Shown here: piece by piece, positions 63,749 to 64,000 of the stretch
How positions within the stretch are numbered: the stretch's first letter is position 1
Layout of the letters: every line of letters begins with the position of its first letter
DNA from: Maribellus sediminis
Lineage (GTDB): Bacteria > Bacteroidota > Bacteroidia > Bacteroidales > Prolixibacteraceae
Assembly: GCF_011799805.1 (NCBI RefSeq)
Contig: NZ_WXUB01000008.1
Location: 1 to 64,000 of the forward strand
Direction: 5' to 3'
DNA length: 64,000 nucleotides
Notes under the pieces: model-generated
The model's database searches: none
The model's input: the letters and a program-made list of their open reading frames with translations, nothing else
What the model was told of the DNA's origin: nothing
Made by a program: the position numbers and the translations under genes

Positions 63749-64000
63749 TTACTTTTTCCTGTTTTCCATGTGCTTACCGTAACGGTTCATGAATTTATCT
63801 ACACGTCCTGCAGTATCCACCAGTTTGGTTTTACCTGTATAGAACGGGTGAGAAGTATTCGAGATTTCCAATTTGTAAACTGGATACTCAACTCCGTCAA
63901 CAACTTCAGTTTCTTTAGTGTCAACAGTTGAACGGGTGATAAAGGTATGTCCGTTCGACATATCTTTGAATGCCACCAATCTGTATGATTCCGGGTGAAT
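63749..64000 (-). CDS. rpmE2: 50S ribosomal protein L31 type B, 5' end cut by the window edge
   Basis: The frame runs off the right end of the window, beginning with residues IHPESYRL and then VAFKDMSNGHTFI; a few N-terminal residues are missing. The NTSHPFYTGKTKLVDTAGRVDKF block is the L31 hallmark. The CxxC zinc motif is absent, so this is the zinc-independent type B. It is closed by a perfect terminator. Its neighbour lon is transcribed in the same direction, but the terminator lies between. Confidence 0.95.
   Translation of the reverse strand: MHPESYRLVAFKDMSNGHTFITRSTVDTKETEVVDGVEYPVYKLEISNTSHPFYTGKTKLVDTAGRVDKFMNRYGKHMENRKK

Overview
The window is a stretch of chromosome from a member of the Bacteroidota, most likely a marine-type Bacteroidia lineage (Marinilabiliales/Prolixibacteraceae-like). 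The evidence is a type IX secretion (T9SS) C-terminal sorting domain, the LpxC-FabZ fusion in an lpxD-lpxC/fabZ-lpxA order, DUF4494 and DUF6090 proteins, few Shine-Dalgarno sequences, and promoters of the Bacteroidota form TTG-N20-TAnnTTTG. The genus is inference; the phylum call is strong.

Layout. 1-3.5 kb: 3' part of a giant secreted adhesin-like protein with 240-bp tandem repeats. 3.5-8.2 kb: ChaN-like lipoprotein, a methyltransferase broken by one in-frame TAG, a candidate small RNA, a glycerophosphodiesterase and two tandem LpxL-like acyltransferases. 8.2-18.3 kb (minus): GH92 glycosidase, a candidate structured RNA, gltD, gltB and argH. 18.6-21.7 kb: two homologous membrane proteins facing tail to tail and an ArnT-like glycosyltransferase. 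22.1-24.5 kb: outer-membrane porin, PII protein and ammonium transporter in one nitrogen-uptake operon. 24.7-35.2 kb: DUF4494 protein, then a minus-strand accessory block (TetR regulator, two outer-membrane proteins, two DUF1254/DUF1214 lipoproteins, a phosphatase-like enzyme and small secreted proteins) and a DUF6090 protein. 35.2-37.9 kb: a nonsense-interrupted AlkD-like gene followed by two or three small genes arranged like integron cassettes, with attC-like repeats and REP-like palindromes. 38.2-42 kb: a membrane-anchored propeller protein and about 0.95 kb of repeat-rich non-coding DNA.

42-46.8 kb is the rimP-nusA-infB translation operon (minus). 47-51.6 kb holds an HD hydrolase and the lipid A genes lpxD, lpxC/fabZ and lpxA. 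thiL follows on the minus strand. 52.8-59.4 kb carries the SUF iron-sulfur genes sufBCD, sufS, sufE and sufT, with rubrerythrin inserted on the other strand. An AbiEi/AbiEii toxin-antitoxin pair then sits exactly between two identical copies of a terminator. The window ends with lon and the 3' part of rpmE2.

Most of the window is ordinary housekeeping. The parts that deserve a second look are the cassette array, the structured RNA after gltD, the terminator-bracketed AbiE module, the convergent paralogous membrane proteins, the DUF1254/1214 block, the orphan promoter-terminator pair near 5.3 kb, and the palindrome island near 41.5 kb. I saw no tRNA or rRNA genes, CRISPR array, transposase or integrase.
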